Origin: Congeria kusceri
Lineage: Eukaryota > Mollusca > Bivalvia > Myida > Dreissenidae
Reading direction: 5' to 3'
Assembly (NCBI GenBank): GCA_027627225.1
Contig: CM051034.1
Span: 10,929,761 to 10,993,760 of the forward strand
DNA: 64,000 bases
In this document: positions 47,789-59,852 of the stretch, one piece after another
How the letters are laid out: each line of letters opens with the position of its first letter
Numbering within the stretch: position 1 is the first letter of the stretch
Translations under genes and position numbers: made by a program
The notes under the pieces: model-generated
The model's database searches: none
Told to the model about the DNA's origin: nothing
The model's input: only the letters and a program-made list of their open reading frames with translations

Positions 47789-47885
47789 GAATGATGTATT
47801 TCCATCGAATTTCTGTACAAGCGCCCCGCTGAACAACTGGACAGTGGACATTGAATAGAGCGTCCAACAGAACATTAATGATCAT
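47789..47885 (+). pseudogene. Weak RLR exon candidate with a stop
   Basis: Follows TTATCATAG. Encodes NDVFPSNFCTSAPLNNWTVD then IE, TAG (47856-47858), SVQQNINDHH, then CAT|GTATCA. W after N-N and the following helix resemble the insertion-domain segment of RLRs, and phase-0 exit matches the exon at 60269. Weak similarity only. Confidence 0.4.
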
Positions 47886-48206
47886 CATGTATCACGTGAT
47901 ATTAGTGCGTGTGCAGTGTATTTGAATGTAGGTTCATAAATTAACTTTTTCATATTGTTGTTGTTATTTCTTTTATTATTGACATGTTAACCAGTTATAG
48001 AGTTTTCTTCCTACCAGAATGCTTATAATGAATAAATACCAGCAGCTAAGGTTTTTTTCTACAGTCTTTAATGGATTCGCAGCAATAAGTTTTACAAATC
48101 TGAAAAAACAATCCATGTTAAAATTCCTATGAAAACATCAGAAACAGCCGAGCTGTATTTTGCGCCAAACAGGTAACCAGTGTATTCTAGTAAGCACCCA
48201 ACTGTG

Positions 48207-48780
48207 GAAAGCCGGTTGGGACCCCCGCTAAATTACATTATATATTTATAAAGTAACTATCGAACTTTCGGAGATTTTCATTTTGCGGAACTTTCATATT
48301 CCGCGAAAAAACAACGCTAATATAAGCATATAGCAGCCGTCGGAATTTCGGGAATCAACATTTTCCGACGGACAGAAAGATACTAATTACTTAACAATTT
48401 TCGGGACAGTTGTTCCGACAGGTAGAATTCGGAATCTAAAAATCGCGGAACTTGTAACTTTTTCCGACGGTCAGAAAGATACTAACTTAAATAGAATTTT
48501 TCGGGACATTTGTTCCGACGGCTAGAAAGCATAATCTAAAAAGCGCGGAACTTTGCAATTCTTCCGGCGGAAAAATTGCGCAATCAACACTGCACAAAAA
48601 GCGGAATCTAAAAAGCGCGGAACTTTACAAATCTTCCGACGGAAAATATAACACATGAAATACTGCACAAAAAGCGGGTTGCCATGGGTTACCAGCGAAA
48701 ATGATTTGATTGGTTCCGATACTTAGAACTGACCAATCAGGAATAGTGTCTCATCCAGCTTATATACTACAACAATAACA
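48207..48780 (+). repeat. Left terminal inverted repeat with TTCCGACGG motifs
   Basis: Contains repeated modules: TTTCCGACGGACAGAAAGAT, TCGGGACATTTGTTCCGACG, ATCTAAAAAGCGCGGAACTT and CTGCACAAAAAGCGG. TTCCGACGG or close forms (TTCCGACAGG, TTCCGGCGG) occur at least seven times. The inner end is GATTTGATTGGTTCCGATAC. Such clustered subterminal motifs often bind transposase, but that is inference. Confidence 0.88.
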
Positions 48781-49063
48781 ACAAGTAAGTAAAGTCAAGT
48801 CAAGAAGTTTTTACGTTAGTATATCTTATAAATAACTTAGTTATTATTTTGTTATTTGAAATATATTGATTTAAATATATGTACGTTACACATGCTTTTA
48901 TTTTTATGCCACTCCAACGTTATAACGTGAGGAGGAGAATCGACGAGTATTTTTCGGACGCGAGTGTTTTCCGGACATTGTTTGTCTTAATTTAAACTTT
49001 AAAGTCATAATGATAACAAGCACTTAAGATTTAATTATATTTGATCAATATTCGACTTTTCAG

Positions 49064-49131
49064 TGACTCTGTCACAGGGAGAGAAAATTATGATGCCAGT
49101 TTGTGGCTTGAGCAAGAGACTCGGTTAAAAG
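49064..49131 (+). CDS. Exon-like segment inside the long-TIR element
   Basis: Between ACTTTTCAG and AAAAG|GTGAGT, both strong splice sites. Phase-2 frame: DSVTGRENYDASLWLEQETR then LK. Joins in frame to 50094-50161 (ETEQIKQHYHSLGQQKIIKH then AC and TAA). Family not recognised. It may be the 3' end of a gene carried by, or older than, the element. Confidence 0.35.
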
Positions 49132-50093
49132 GTGAGTGCCCCCTTGAATATAGTTTATCTTAGTACGGCAACACTTTCCTATTCTTAAAAGGGATTTTAT
49201 ATTGAAATTTGGAGATTTACTTTGTACAATCTGCGTTGTATCAGAGACATTGGTATTGGCACTACCCCTTGTTGGGTAACAAATGTCACACTCACAGGGT
49301 GAAAAAATTGAACAGCCAGTCCAGAACTCAACCCCGAGACCCGGCAAGTGCTCTTCCCACTGAGCTTACCGGGTCACTACTCAATAAGTCCTTCATAGTT
49401 ACCAAGCCCATACCATCACAGATTTATCTTCATGTCTGTGAAATATTAAATGATTACCATTTTTGCTTTGAATTCACAATAAAGCAGATTCTTACTAGTG
49501 ATGAAATGTTATTGTGATTTTTTTGTATTTGGTAACAAGTATACCTTAGCAATTCGAAAAAAATACGCTAACTTTTGGTTATGACAAATGAGACCCTTCA
49601 CAAAATCCTCTAAAAAAAACACAGTTAACAACCACAACTGAATTATTTTTACCAGTAGAACTTGAGTATTCTTCTTAGGCGTAAAAAAATTGGTTTCAGG
49701 TTACCGAACCTACCCTAAAATGCCCTGATCCTAGAACATTTTATTGAGTTTGTCAGATTTTTTGTTTTTTGTTTTTTAATAACTAAATGTTTTTGTTTTT
49801 TTGTGTGGTTTAATTAGTGTTTTGTTTTGGTAGCATCTACTTGTTAAACTATATTGCTGCAGTGTTTTGAATATTCATTCAGTTTTATAATCTTTAAGTT
49901 GACCATTTATTAAATTAAAAATAACCTACGTTCTTACCTAACCTAGTTTATTTGGTCATGTAACCTGAAACAAAAATATATTTTACGCAGTACTAAAGTA
50001 TTTTTAAATCATGAGGTATCAACCTGAGATACTTATTTCATCTTTAAGACATGTATTTGTTCATATAAATTAACATTGTGCTTCTTTCAACAG

Positions 50094-50161
50094 AAACAGA
50101 ACAGATAAAGCAACATTATCACAGTCTTGGTCAGCAGAAGATCATAAAACATGCTTGCTAA
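50094..50161 (+). CDS. Exon-like terminal segment inside the long-TIR element
   Basis: Follows CTTCTTTCAACAG. Continues 49064-49131 in phase 1 (G|AA): ETEQIKQHYHSLGQQKIIKH then AC and TAA (50159-50161). In another frame the same stretch reads openly (RTDKATLSQSWSAEDHKTCL) to a donor AG|GTTTGA at about 50179, with an acceptor TTGCAG at 50550, so the frame choice is not secure. Confidence 0.33.
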
Positions 50162-50649
50162 GAGAACAAATCAACTACAGGTTTGATTTTTATGCTCTGA
50201 AAATGAGATATTACCATAATTTTGATTACAGTTGTTTACTCATTTGCTATTGTAGGGATGTGCTGTTAATTTTTATAGTATTTAATGATGTATTGTGGTT
50301 TCATTCATATAGAGATGTACATGTATATAATTTAAACGCCTCATGTAAGAAACAATGCTGAAACAACAAATTGAAAGTTTAATTTGTGAACCCTTAGTAA
50401 TACTGGCACATCTTTGTCGAGTAAAAACAGAGTAAAATGCACATTTTTAAATTACTTAGACTTTCAGTTAGATAAATGTACACATAGAATAAACCTGATT
50501 GTGCAAGATTTTATAGTTATCAGATGTTTAAAATAAATATGTTTATTGCAGTGACACTATGAGCATACTGGATGTGGTGAAGTGATAAGAAGAGCAAAAA
50601 GATTTCAAAGAAGGAGGCAGCACATTTCCAATATTAATTATATTTCAGT

Positions 50650-51310
50650 CTTTAATAGTCCGAGCTATTCTTCTCACCCGTTCGTCAGCGTCGGCGTAAT
50701 GTTCTAGTTAAGGTGCAACAAGTATATATGTCTGTAACTACTACAGATATTTAATTGAAACTTCACACATGTCTTCGGGGTCATTTTGTTACGTCATAGT
50801 CCAAGGTCTATAACTGTTACCTCAATTTAGCAGAATTATGCCCCTTTCAACAACTTCAGGTTTAAGTTTGCATGTACCAACTCCATATCTGCTACAGATA
50901 TTCGATTAAAACTTCACACTCGTGTTCAGGGTCATTATATACGGTCACTGGCCAAGGCCCATAACTGTAACCAGCATGTTAGCAGAATAATACCCCTTTT
51001 GTACTTAGAAAAGTCAGGTTAAGGTTCGTGTGCAAGATAAAATTGAGGTTAAGATTTGCGTGCAAGTAAATATCGTTGTAACTACTACAGATATTCAGCT
51101 GAAACTTCACACGTGTCTTCAGGGTAATAATATAAGGTTATTGGCCAAGGCCCATAACTGTGGCCAGCATTTTAGCAGAATTAAGCCTCTTTTTGTACTT
51201 AGAAATATTCATGTTAAGGTTTGCGTGCAAATATGTATCTCTGTAACTACTACAGATAATCAATTGATCCTTCACAAAGGTCTTCGGGGTCATTATGTAA
51301 GGTCACTGAC
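50650..51310 (-). repeat. Dispersed TIR-family element, partial, reversed
   Basis: Three to four units of about 165 bp with CTACTACAGATATTCAGCTG, AACTTCACACGTGTCTTCAG and GCCCATAACTGT. It belongs to the family of 57793-58425 in opposite orientation (TAGTCCGAGCTATTCTTCTC end at about 50657). A TA microsatellite follows at 51316-51335. Confidence 0.75.
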
Positions 51311-52589
51311 AGAATATATATATATATATATATTATCACAGCGGAATGAATTGTTAAGCATGTTGTCCTGAGACAACTCCTGTTATTTGCAGATTTCTGA
51401 TAACATTATTCAAGTGTACTGGTTCGTTCATTCATAAAACTATGAAATGATTTTATTATGTGCAATAAAATCATTATATATGATGTTCATGGCTTGATTC
51501 AAGAGAGCTTTTTCTTGACTAGCTTTTCATTCACAGATTTGTTCTATTATTCCAAGGTGGCCACTGGAAAGTGTATAAAAAACAAGGAATTTAAAAATTG
51601 TGAAAAATCAGAAAATTCTGGAAATTTGACCATAGTCATAGGAAAAATTCCAAAGACGGATGAAAAGTGAAATATAAAATCTAAGACATAATTCAACACT
51701 GTCACCGATATGCACAAATTAGAATGGCAATTTGACAACAAATAGCAGGAAAAATCACATTCTGGCCAAAGAAGATCAGGAAGACAGGGATTTTTTTTCT
51801 TCAGAATTTCAGTGGCCACCATGTGTACAATCAGTTTATTGCTAAAATAATTTCATGTCTGAAAGCATTGCATGAAACTTCTCAGGAAGTAAAGTAAACA
51901 AGATCTTACTGACATAAATCATATGATTCATATGATTATTTTCTTAATTATTTAAAGGTCCATTAAGCAGTGTTCAATCATTTTAATGAACATGAATTTG
52001 CTTGTCTTGATGACAACAAACATTCAGACACTTTAGAGACATCATGTTGACAAATATTTTCCAACAAAGATGTCTTATTATTGACAGAATGTACATCAGG
52101 CTAACGGATTATGATAAATTATTCATGTGGAGAAATTTTTATAGATTTAAGGTTGTCTTTTGGAGTATGCATATTTATGTTATTACTGCATGAGAAAATT
52201 ATGCCTGGTCCATGCTAAGGACTGTATTGGTTGTTAAACTGTATATTTCGCTTAGTCCCTGTTTACATTAAACAAATTTCTTTCAAATACTTACCTAGTA
52301 AAAAGCAAACATTGAAGATGTTCATTACAGTGGTGAGGCAACAAAGATCACGATTCAACTTAAATATTATTCCTAATACAAGTTAGTTATGTATTTTCCT
52401 TCTTGATGATTATTTCAGCACAACAACTATGCTACAGTAACACCAGTGTCAGAGTATGCAGTGGTTGCTTCTACTTCAAAAGTACTGTGCAAACTTGAAT
52501 GACTTCTGCACCTTAGATGGACATCTTAAACTGACTGGATCCATTATTCAAGACATGATTTGCCTTCGCTACAGCATTTAACACATTTC

Positions 52590-53066
52590 AATTGGGGCCC
52601 CACAAGTTTTTGCGGGTACCCTATAGTAATTGACCCTGTCTGTCCGTCCTTCTGTCCACATTTTCATTTTTTTCCTTTATCTTCCAAAGCATGTAAGCTA
52701 TTAACTTGATATTTTTGTAAATGCTGACTGGGTTTCAAGGTAATTAATGTTCCATGCATGACCCTCTACAAAATTCCTTCAAATTATTTTGACATGGCAG
52801 CCAGGGCTGTAAACGTTTTCCTAACATGGCTACATCGAAAACTTGAAAAGCTTCTTGTATTTCAAAATTATTTCACTGAACAGTTTGTTGGGTGACTGTC
52901 AACAAAATTCCTTTCAAATAATTTGTATTGCTAAAACATGGTTGTCAGTGGTCCAACATTTTCCTTTAAACATGTATAAACATGCTTTTCAATTTTTAAA
53001 ATGTTTATCAGTATTATTTATTAAACTCAGGTGAGCGACCGAGGTCCATTAGGCCCAGCCCTCTTG
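52590..53066 (+). mobile_element. GGTGAGCGACC-type MITE
   Basis: Starts near TTGGGGCCCCACAAGTTTTT with TGTCTGTCCGTCCTTCTGTC and ends AACTCAGGTGAGCGACCGAG then GCCCAGCCCTCTTG. Related to 19507-19974 and 38492-38936. Non-coding. Confidence 0.65.
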
Positions 53067-53783
53067 TATATGTCCTTCTTAATATCAATAACCAATTTTT
53101 CCAGCCGTCAATAACTTGTGCAGCAGTAATAATGATAAACTTACAACAGGGTTCAATAAAGAATTTACTTTCACAATGATGAACTACCATTGTCAGAGCA
53201 TGTTCTTAATATCATGAAATCATTAGAGATTATGAAGAAGACATACTACGCAAGACAATTATGTATAGATGTGCACATGTAATACGAGATAATATTTTAG
53301 AATGAAATTGACTGCATTATATGTGCGAAATATACTTTTTCTAGTTGTAATCCAATCTATTTCTTATACGAGTTCTATTAAATAGAATTTACTTAATTTC
53401 TTTTGATGGTTTTTGTTACTTTTGTTTCATATGCAACCAATTTCACCGTGATATTAATAATGTACCAACTTGTAGTTTGTTGTTTAATGTATTTATTACC
53501 TTCCATATTGTTTTTGACCAAATATATACAGTTGTCTATGTATTACATTTTTACTTTCATATTAATGAAATGTGTGCACTTCAACTTATGTATATATATC
53601 GACTATATCGACTATACCATGTATATCAATGAGAATAATGTTGTTGTTGTTTTGATTTGTTTTTGATTTGATTGTTTTGATTCAATTTCGATTTAAGACA
53701 CATTACATTTACAAAAAAATGTTCATTTAAGAAAAAGCAGCTATATAGATATATTGTTCTATGTAGTTCTAAACTAAGTTGTT

Positions 53784-54284
53784 AAAGGGACCTGTTCACA
53801 GATTGGCAATTGACTTTTTTTTCAACTTTTTGTTACAGATTCTAAAAATAAAAGAACAGTGTATATAAGGGAGCGAAATTACACTTTGGACATAAAAATA
53901 TACTGTAAATAGCGTTTTGTTTATGAGTAATCATCAGCTGAAATTGATAAAATTATAAAGCGTTTGTAATGTTAAACGATGGATAATTTGGAGTGTTTGT
54001 GTTCTTTTCGTTAAAATTGTTGACAACACGTGGAGCACTTACATAAAGTAAATAATTTAGGGATAAATATAGAAATTGGACTGACCAAGTGGTTACGGCG
54101 ACAGCCGTTTAATCCGGAAGTCCCGGGTTCAAACCCCGGTGGGACCTTTTTTTATTTTCTTTAAAAAACAATCCTTTTCTTGTTATTATTCTTGAGCTAT
54201 TGAGTTCCGATGCTTAAATCTGTGAAGTTAAGACATTTAATGGCCTACTTCAAAATATACAAACATCTGTGAACAAGTCTCTTT
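53784..54284 (+). mobile_element. TTAA/TIR element with internal tRNA-like module
   Basis: About 500 bp. Left end AAAGGGACCTGTTCACAGAT; right end ATCTGTGAACAAGTCTCTTT, matching at 18 of 20 inverted positions; TTAA overlaps both ends. In the second half lies a tRNA-like segment (54078-54146) with GACCAAGTGGTTACGGCG and a perfect T arm CCGGG-TTCAAAC-CCCGG, followed by a T run. It shares internal sequence with 25027-25505. Confidence 0.75.
54078..54146 (+). other. tRNA-like module (anticodon loop TTTAATC)
   Basis: The T arm is perfect, the D-arm sequence is of leucine/serine type, and a possible anticodon is TAA. The acceptor arms (GGACTGA/TGGGACC) pair at only five of seven positions and the anticodon stem at about three. 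Hence a tRNA-derived remnant, not a working tRNA. TTTTTTT follows, a polymerase III terminator. Confidence 0.5.
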
Positions 54285-56595
54285 AAAATCAACATTACCT
54301 AGTTACCCCAGGCATATAGAATTTTGAAACTAGCTGCTAGATATTCATGTTGATAAAAAATAAAGTTTATGCTTATTGACTTCAGGAATATACATTTTGT
54401 AAAGGGCATTTATGCCATTTTTTTTCCAAAAAAAAAAGAACAGTTATTCAATATTTACGTTTATGATAAATTTGGTTCAAATGCTTATGGATTAATTGGC
54501 CAACATCTGTTAACCTGCACAGTTTGTTAGAAATTGTAAACAAAGAACTTTAAGTTTGTTAATGTACGAATTGTTTCTTCCACCGTTCGGTATCCATTTC
54601 AATACAGATCCTATGAACAATTTTAACTGAAATTAGTAAAATTTAAAATGTATGTTTCAAAATCAGTATTGTCAATTTGAAATTGGTACTTTCCTATATA
54701 ATTTCCTAGTTCCTTACAAAAATAAATTTCATAGCAAAGTTTAATAAAACAGACATAAACTTATGGATTTTAATGCAGGTTTTAGGAATATAACTCAACT
54801 TTAAACTAAGGAGCTTTAGCGATAAGGGCCCTGGCACAATTATTACTTGTTACTAATCTGCACACTCTTTTAAGTAAATGAACATTCTTATGACAGTTGT
54901 CTTTTGTCAATAAACATAAACATATCTATTAAGATGTTGTTATTATTAATTATGCTCCCCTTTGAAAAGCAGGGGTATATTATTTTGCAAATGTCGGTCT
55001 AGGTTCTTTGGTCTAGGTTCTTAAAGCTTTGGATCCTTGGGTGAAAGGTCAATGTCAGACTGACTACAGGGCTTCCATTAAGGGAAGTTTGGGAGTAATT
55101 TACTCCCAGTTTTTGTCATAGAACTTCCAAAATTGCAGCCATGGAAGTTGCAGAACTTCCAAAATTGCAGCCAAGGAAGTTTCCATCATGTCAGGATGAA
55201 CAAGTTAGAATAAAAATTAAGAAATATTTCTGAATGTATACATCTTTCACAGAATAAATTGGCATTTAAGCACTTGATGAAAAAGAACTGGCCTTAAAAA
55301 ACCTTGATTTTTATACTTAATATACACATTTCTGAAATGCTCATAATATACACAATTCTGAAATGCTCAGGACATCTGTAGCGCAATTCTGTCAAAACTT
55401 CCAAATATTATGAGAAAAACTTCCAAAATTAGAGGCCAGGAAGTTCAAACTTACAGTTTTCAAAAGTTAATGAAAGCCCTGTGACTATAAAATATGATTG
55501 AAGAAAACACCCAATCATTCTTAGTTCAATAAAAGCTTGTCCAGGCAATGGCCTAGGCTCGTCAAACTTGGTAGTTTGGTTGGTCATGACTAGTAAAGGA
55601 TCCCTGTTAATAATGGAGTCCTTGGGTCAAATGTCAAATTGACCAATAGTTGTAAAACATTGTCCATGGAACCCTTTCGCATGGGTTTGTAAAATTTAGT
55701 AGATATGTGGGTTATGACTACAAGTAGATCCTATTGAGTGTTTTGTCATTTGGTCAAACTGACCAAAAGTTGACAACAAAAAAATGTTTCATTTTACTTT
55801 CATCCTTGTAATTTTCTACAAGGGCTGTTTTGGACCCAAAGAGGCATGCCTGTTTTACAAACAGCTCTTGTTTATTATTATCTTATTTACTGAGCAAATA
55901 GTCAAGTTCTCATAATTATATGATGTGCAAATACCAAGAAACAGTATTCTGAAATAATTTGCAGACAAAACAATATGTTACATTCAGCACCTTGACTGTG
56001 TAGCATGCACCTATTATGAGATCTTTTCATGTAAAACAGGGTACGAAACTTTGTCACAAAGCTTTTTTGTGTGGTTGGACACTTGTCATATTTAGGAATT
56101 AGTTCGCGTATATTGTGAAGCAACACAGTCGATACTATCCTAATATTTATTAAAGCAATTTGAACCAGAATATCAATAACAATATGATTACAATATCACA
56201 TTTTGATACAATTGTAAATACTCTAGTTCAAAATTATTTGCACATCAGACAAGTGAATAGTCTAAATGTTAAAAGAAATTTAGGAATATTATGAGAAATA
56301 TGGAGCTTTAAACGGATCCACTAATAAGAAACATTACAGATTTGACTTAAAATGAATTAATCAAAATACAATTAACAAAATTATGTTTAGAACAGGCTAA
56401 ATGTGCTTGAAGGCACACATAAACTTTTTAAATGAAATCCAGGCAATAACTTCATCAGTTTTGCCATAAAATAAGAGTAATTAAATATGCATGTTCATAC
56501 ACATGTGAATTCACAACACCAACAAGCTGATTTTGCATGCAAAAGTAAAACACACATGTATACATATAGTGTCTCTTTAAAGAAACTGCAACACA
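54285..56595. other. Interior of long-TIR element, no gene recognised
   Basis: AT-rich. Around 55070-55480 are repeated AGAACTTCCAAAATTGCAGC segments and a small palindrome GGGAGTAATTTACTCCC. A dispersed-repeat fragment (GACCAAAAGTTGACAAC, ending ACAGCTCTTG) lies at 54950-55870. Confidence 0.45.
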
Positions 56596-56639
56596 ATGCT
56601 CTTCCATGTCTAACAATGTTCACAGATGGCTAACACATC

Positions 56640-58542
56640 TTCAAAGATAATAATGAATGTGTCCTTGCATGTTTAACCATTCAACAAGAAGATCCATCAT
56701 CGTGGGTCTGAAAAACACAAAACAAGTACGCAATCAATACTGAACAGTTTCATTACATCCGGTATTTTTTTTAATATTTACAACATATGACCTACATTGT
56801 ATTTCTAGAAATCGCAACAACTGTGTCAGTAATCACAAGTCAATTATTTTTAAATGCTTTAGCATATAATTGTTGAAGCATGCTAAAATAAGGCTTAAAT
56901 CTAGCTAAGGACTATCAGACAGTTTGCATTTATTGAATACTTTAAATGCTTTAGGTAAAAAGATAAATAATATAAGTTATGATCAGTGTAATCACAGATA
57001 AAGTGAAAAGTTACCGGTATGTACCGGTATATATTTACTTGTCACAGATAATCAAGTAAAATAGAACTGTTTACTAATTTTTTTACAACAGCAACTACAG
57101 TATTTAGTTTAAACCTATGTATTGTAGTCTGCATTCCTCGAACGCTCGAGACTTATTGCGACACTTGCAAATCTTTTTCTTGGAAGAACCAGAACTAATG
57201 TCTTTTTGAGAGTCCTAAGTAGATATCAAACTCATGATCCCTCATCGCAAGGTGGACACCAATACCATTACACTGTTGTGACTCAAGTTGCTAGTATTGA
57301 ACAATAAACAAGTGTCATCCGTTTGTTTAAAAATGTGAACTTACCTCTTCATTAACCAATAACATGGGAGGAATGTCCATCATCCTCTTACTAATACTGG
57401 ATCCAAGGTGATATTCCTCTTGCGGCCAAGTGTCATACAGGGCACTTCAACACACAGTCATGCAGGTCCTACAATAAGAACACTAGATGTTTACAAGTGC
57501 GTAACATCAAAATGTAATGTTTACATATCAATCTAAACTTACATATAAATTACATTACAACAATCTTCCAAAAAGCCTTTCCAATAACAGGAGTCCACCT
57601 TAGGATGATTTTTCTAATCAATTATTGACATAAATTCCTGGTCATATTTAAAATCTGCCCAGTAATTGTACATTCAAAATGAATTGTGCACGGTATTTTA
57701 AATTACTGGTTGACTACTGTACAGTGTTTTCTTTTCTTGAGCAACATACAAGTTTGTCTCTTTAACTATGGTTTTGGTCAATCAAGAAATAAAACAAGAG
57801 CTGTCTCAGGACAGCACGCTCGACTATTGAACCACTTTGTCAGAGTTATTGGCCTTTATCACTACAAAAAGGGCATAATTCTGCTAAAATGCTGGTCACA
57901 GTTATGTGCCTTGGCCAGTGACCTTATATTATGACCTTGAAAACATGTGTGAAGTTTTAATTGAATATCTGTAGCAGATATAGAGATATGAAGTTGTTGC
58001 TTGCAAACTTTAACCTGAAATTTCCAAGTTCAAAAAGGGGCATAATTCTGCTAAATTGCAAGCCAGAGTTATGGGCCTTGGTCAGTGACCTTTTTTAATG
58101 ACCCTCAGAAGACCTGTGTGAAGTTTCAATTGAATATCTGTAGTAGTTATAGAGATATTGAGTTGTTGCTCGCAAACTCTAATCTGAAATTCCTAAGTAC
58201 AAAAAGGGGCATAATTTTGATAAATTGCAGGTCAGAGTTATGGGCCTTGATCAGTGACCTTACATAATGACCCCGAAGACATGTGTGAAGTTTCAATTGA
58301 ATATCTGTAGCAGTTAGAGAGATATGCACTTGTTGCACGCAAACTTTAACCAGAGCATTACGGCGACGCCGACGACTGGTGAGTAGTATAGCTCGAACTA
58401 TTCGGTGAATAGTCGAGCTAAAAAGAGTTCATTTTTGCAACAACCAAGTATAAAATGATTACAATCATTCTTTAACCTAGTAAACATACCATCGTTTTTG
58501 TAAATATTGCTGTCAGCGTCTTCTATCTTTGCGAAACATCAT
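56640..58542 (-). ncRNA. Possible spliced minus-strand transcript inside the element
   Basis: Three segments have both or one splice site in order on the minus strand: 58542-58490 (TTTTCAG ... GATG|GTATGT), 57468-57345 (TTATTGTAG ... GAAGAG|GTAAGT) and from 56707 (GTGTTTTTCAG). All frames of the middle exon have stops near its start, so if real it is non-coding or a UTR. A 35-residue open run (LYDTWPQEEYHLGSSISKRM...) at its end is noted. The intron between the first two holds the 57793-58425 element. Confidence 0.3.
57793..58425 (+). mobile_element. TIR element (MITE-like), about 630 bp
   Basis: Starts CAAGAGCTGTCTCAGGACAG then CGCTCGACTATT and ends GAATAGTCGAGCT. About three internal units with CAAAAAGGGGCATAATTCTG, GAGTTATGGGCCTTGGTCAG and TGTGTGAAGTTTCAATTGAA. 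The right side is GC-rich (TACGGCGACGCCGACGACTG). Same family as 18392-19119, with different internal units. Confidence 0.82.
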
Positions 58543-59109
58543 CTGAAAAGAATGTAAAAGCAGGTTTTCTAGTTTTATTTTAGTGCCCAAAGTATCCAAT
58601 CCATGTGAAATAGCACTTATTTTGGAATCATTAGTTACCATACTAGATAATGGAAATAGACATAGCTGTAATCAAAATCATCATCATCTCTCAGACAATT
58701 GGCACACTTATTTTCATATGTGACGAATATGAGTTCATTGCATATAAAATACCAGACTGTAGATCTTATCACAAAATGGACAGAAAATGTGAAGAATGAG
58801 ACTGTGAATGTGATGTGTGAAGAATCATTTCCACACATCATCACATTTGAAGAATGAGATCCTATTTGTGTGAACAATATGATTTGTACAAATATGGTCC
58901 TACATACACTGTGCATACATTTATAATGACATCATATTATTCTGCGTAGATCTATGTATAAATATTTGGATTAGTGGGTAGTTAATTTAGGCAGGTGCGA
59001 ACCGTTATTGGGCGAAGCGATACTCGTATTTAATTTCCCTCTGCCCCTTTGGTTATAAGTGTGCATGTTTGCAAATCAAACTCCATTTGCCTCAATGAAT
59101 TCCACGAAA

Positions 59110-59271
59110 GAGACTCACGAAAGTTGGGACTAATTTTGAAGCATAGCTGCAGTTTCCAGCTATTTATTTTTTACTGAAAGATATTTAATTTTGGTGTGGT
59201 CTTGTGCTGTGGGGTGAAACCGGAGTACCCGGAGGAAACCCCACCTGTCCGGTATGGTGACCACCAACCAA
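59110..59271 (+). repeat. 162-bp dispersed repeat, copy 2
   Basis: Counterpart of 5122-5283. It ends about 50 bp before the inner edge of the right terminal inverted repeat. The open frame on the minus strand (59160-59360) overlaps this repeat and the terminal repeat and is not called. Confidence 0.8.
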
Positions 59272-59319
59272 CACAACCGACAACTACCATGTTTAAATAT
59301 AGCTTCTAGATGTATTTGT

Positions 59320-59852
59320 GTCAACGTTTCTGATTGGTTGTTTCTAGGTATCGGAACCAATCAAATCATTTTCGCGGGTAACCCATGGCAACCCGCTTTT
59401 TGTGCAGTGTTCAATGCTCAATTTTTCGGAAGATTTTCAAAGTTCCGCGCTTTTTTAGATTCCGCTTTTTGTGCAGTATTTAACGTTCAATTGTTCCGTC
59501 GGAAAATTTGCAAAGTTCCGCGCTTTTTAGATTCCGCTTTCTAGCCGTCGGAACAAATGTCCTAGAATTGCTATATAATTACAGTAGTATCTTTCTGTCC
59601 GTCGGACAATGTAAAAGTTCCGCGCTTTTTAGATTTTGAATTCTACCGTCGGAACAAATGTCCCGAAAATTGCTATGTAATTAGTATCTTTCTGCCCGTC
59701 GGAAAATGTTGATTCCCGAAATTCCGAGGGCTACTATATGTCTATATTAGAGTTGTTTTTTTCGCGGAATATGAAAGTTCCGCAAAATGAAAATCTCCGA
59801 AAGTCCGATAGTTACTATATATTTTAATCTAATTAATCCCAACCGGCTTTTC
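59320..59852 (-). repeat. Right terminal inverted repeat with TTCCGACGG motifs
   Basis: Inverted match to 48207-48780: GTATCGGAACCAATCAAATC at the inner end, repeated AAGTTCCGCGCTTTTTAGAT and CCGTCGGAACAAATGTCC modules, and TCCCAACCGGC at the outer end. The two arms differ by scattered substitutions and small indels, so they are not freshly duplicated. Confidence 0.88.

Noticed and set aside
54078..54146. Functional tRNA-Leu
   Set aside because: Mismatched acceptor and anticodon stems, and its location inside a TIR element.
59160..59360. 66-codon minus-strand frame
   Set aside because: Overlaps the 162-bp repeat and the terminal inverted repeat; the matching frame at 5.1 kb is not preserved as a gene.
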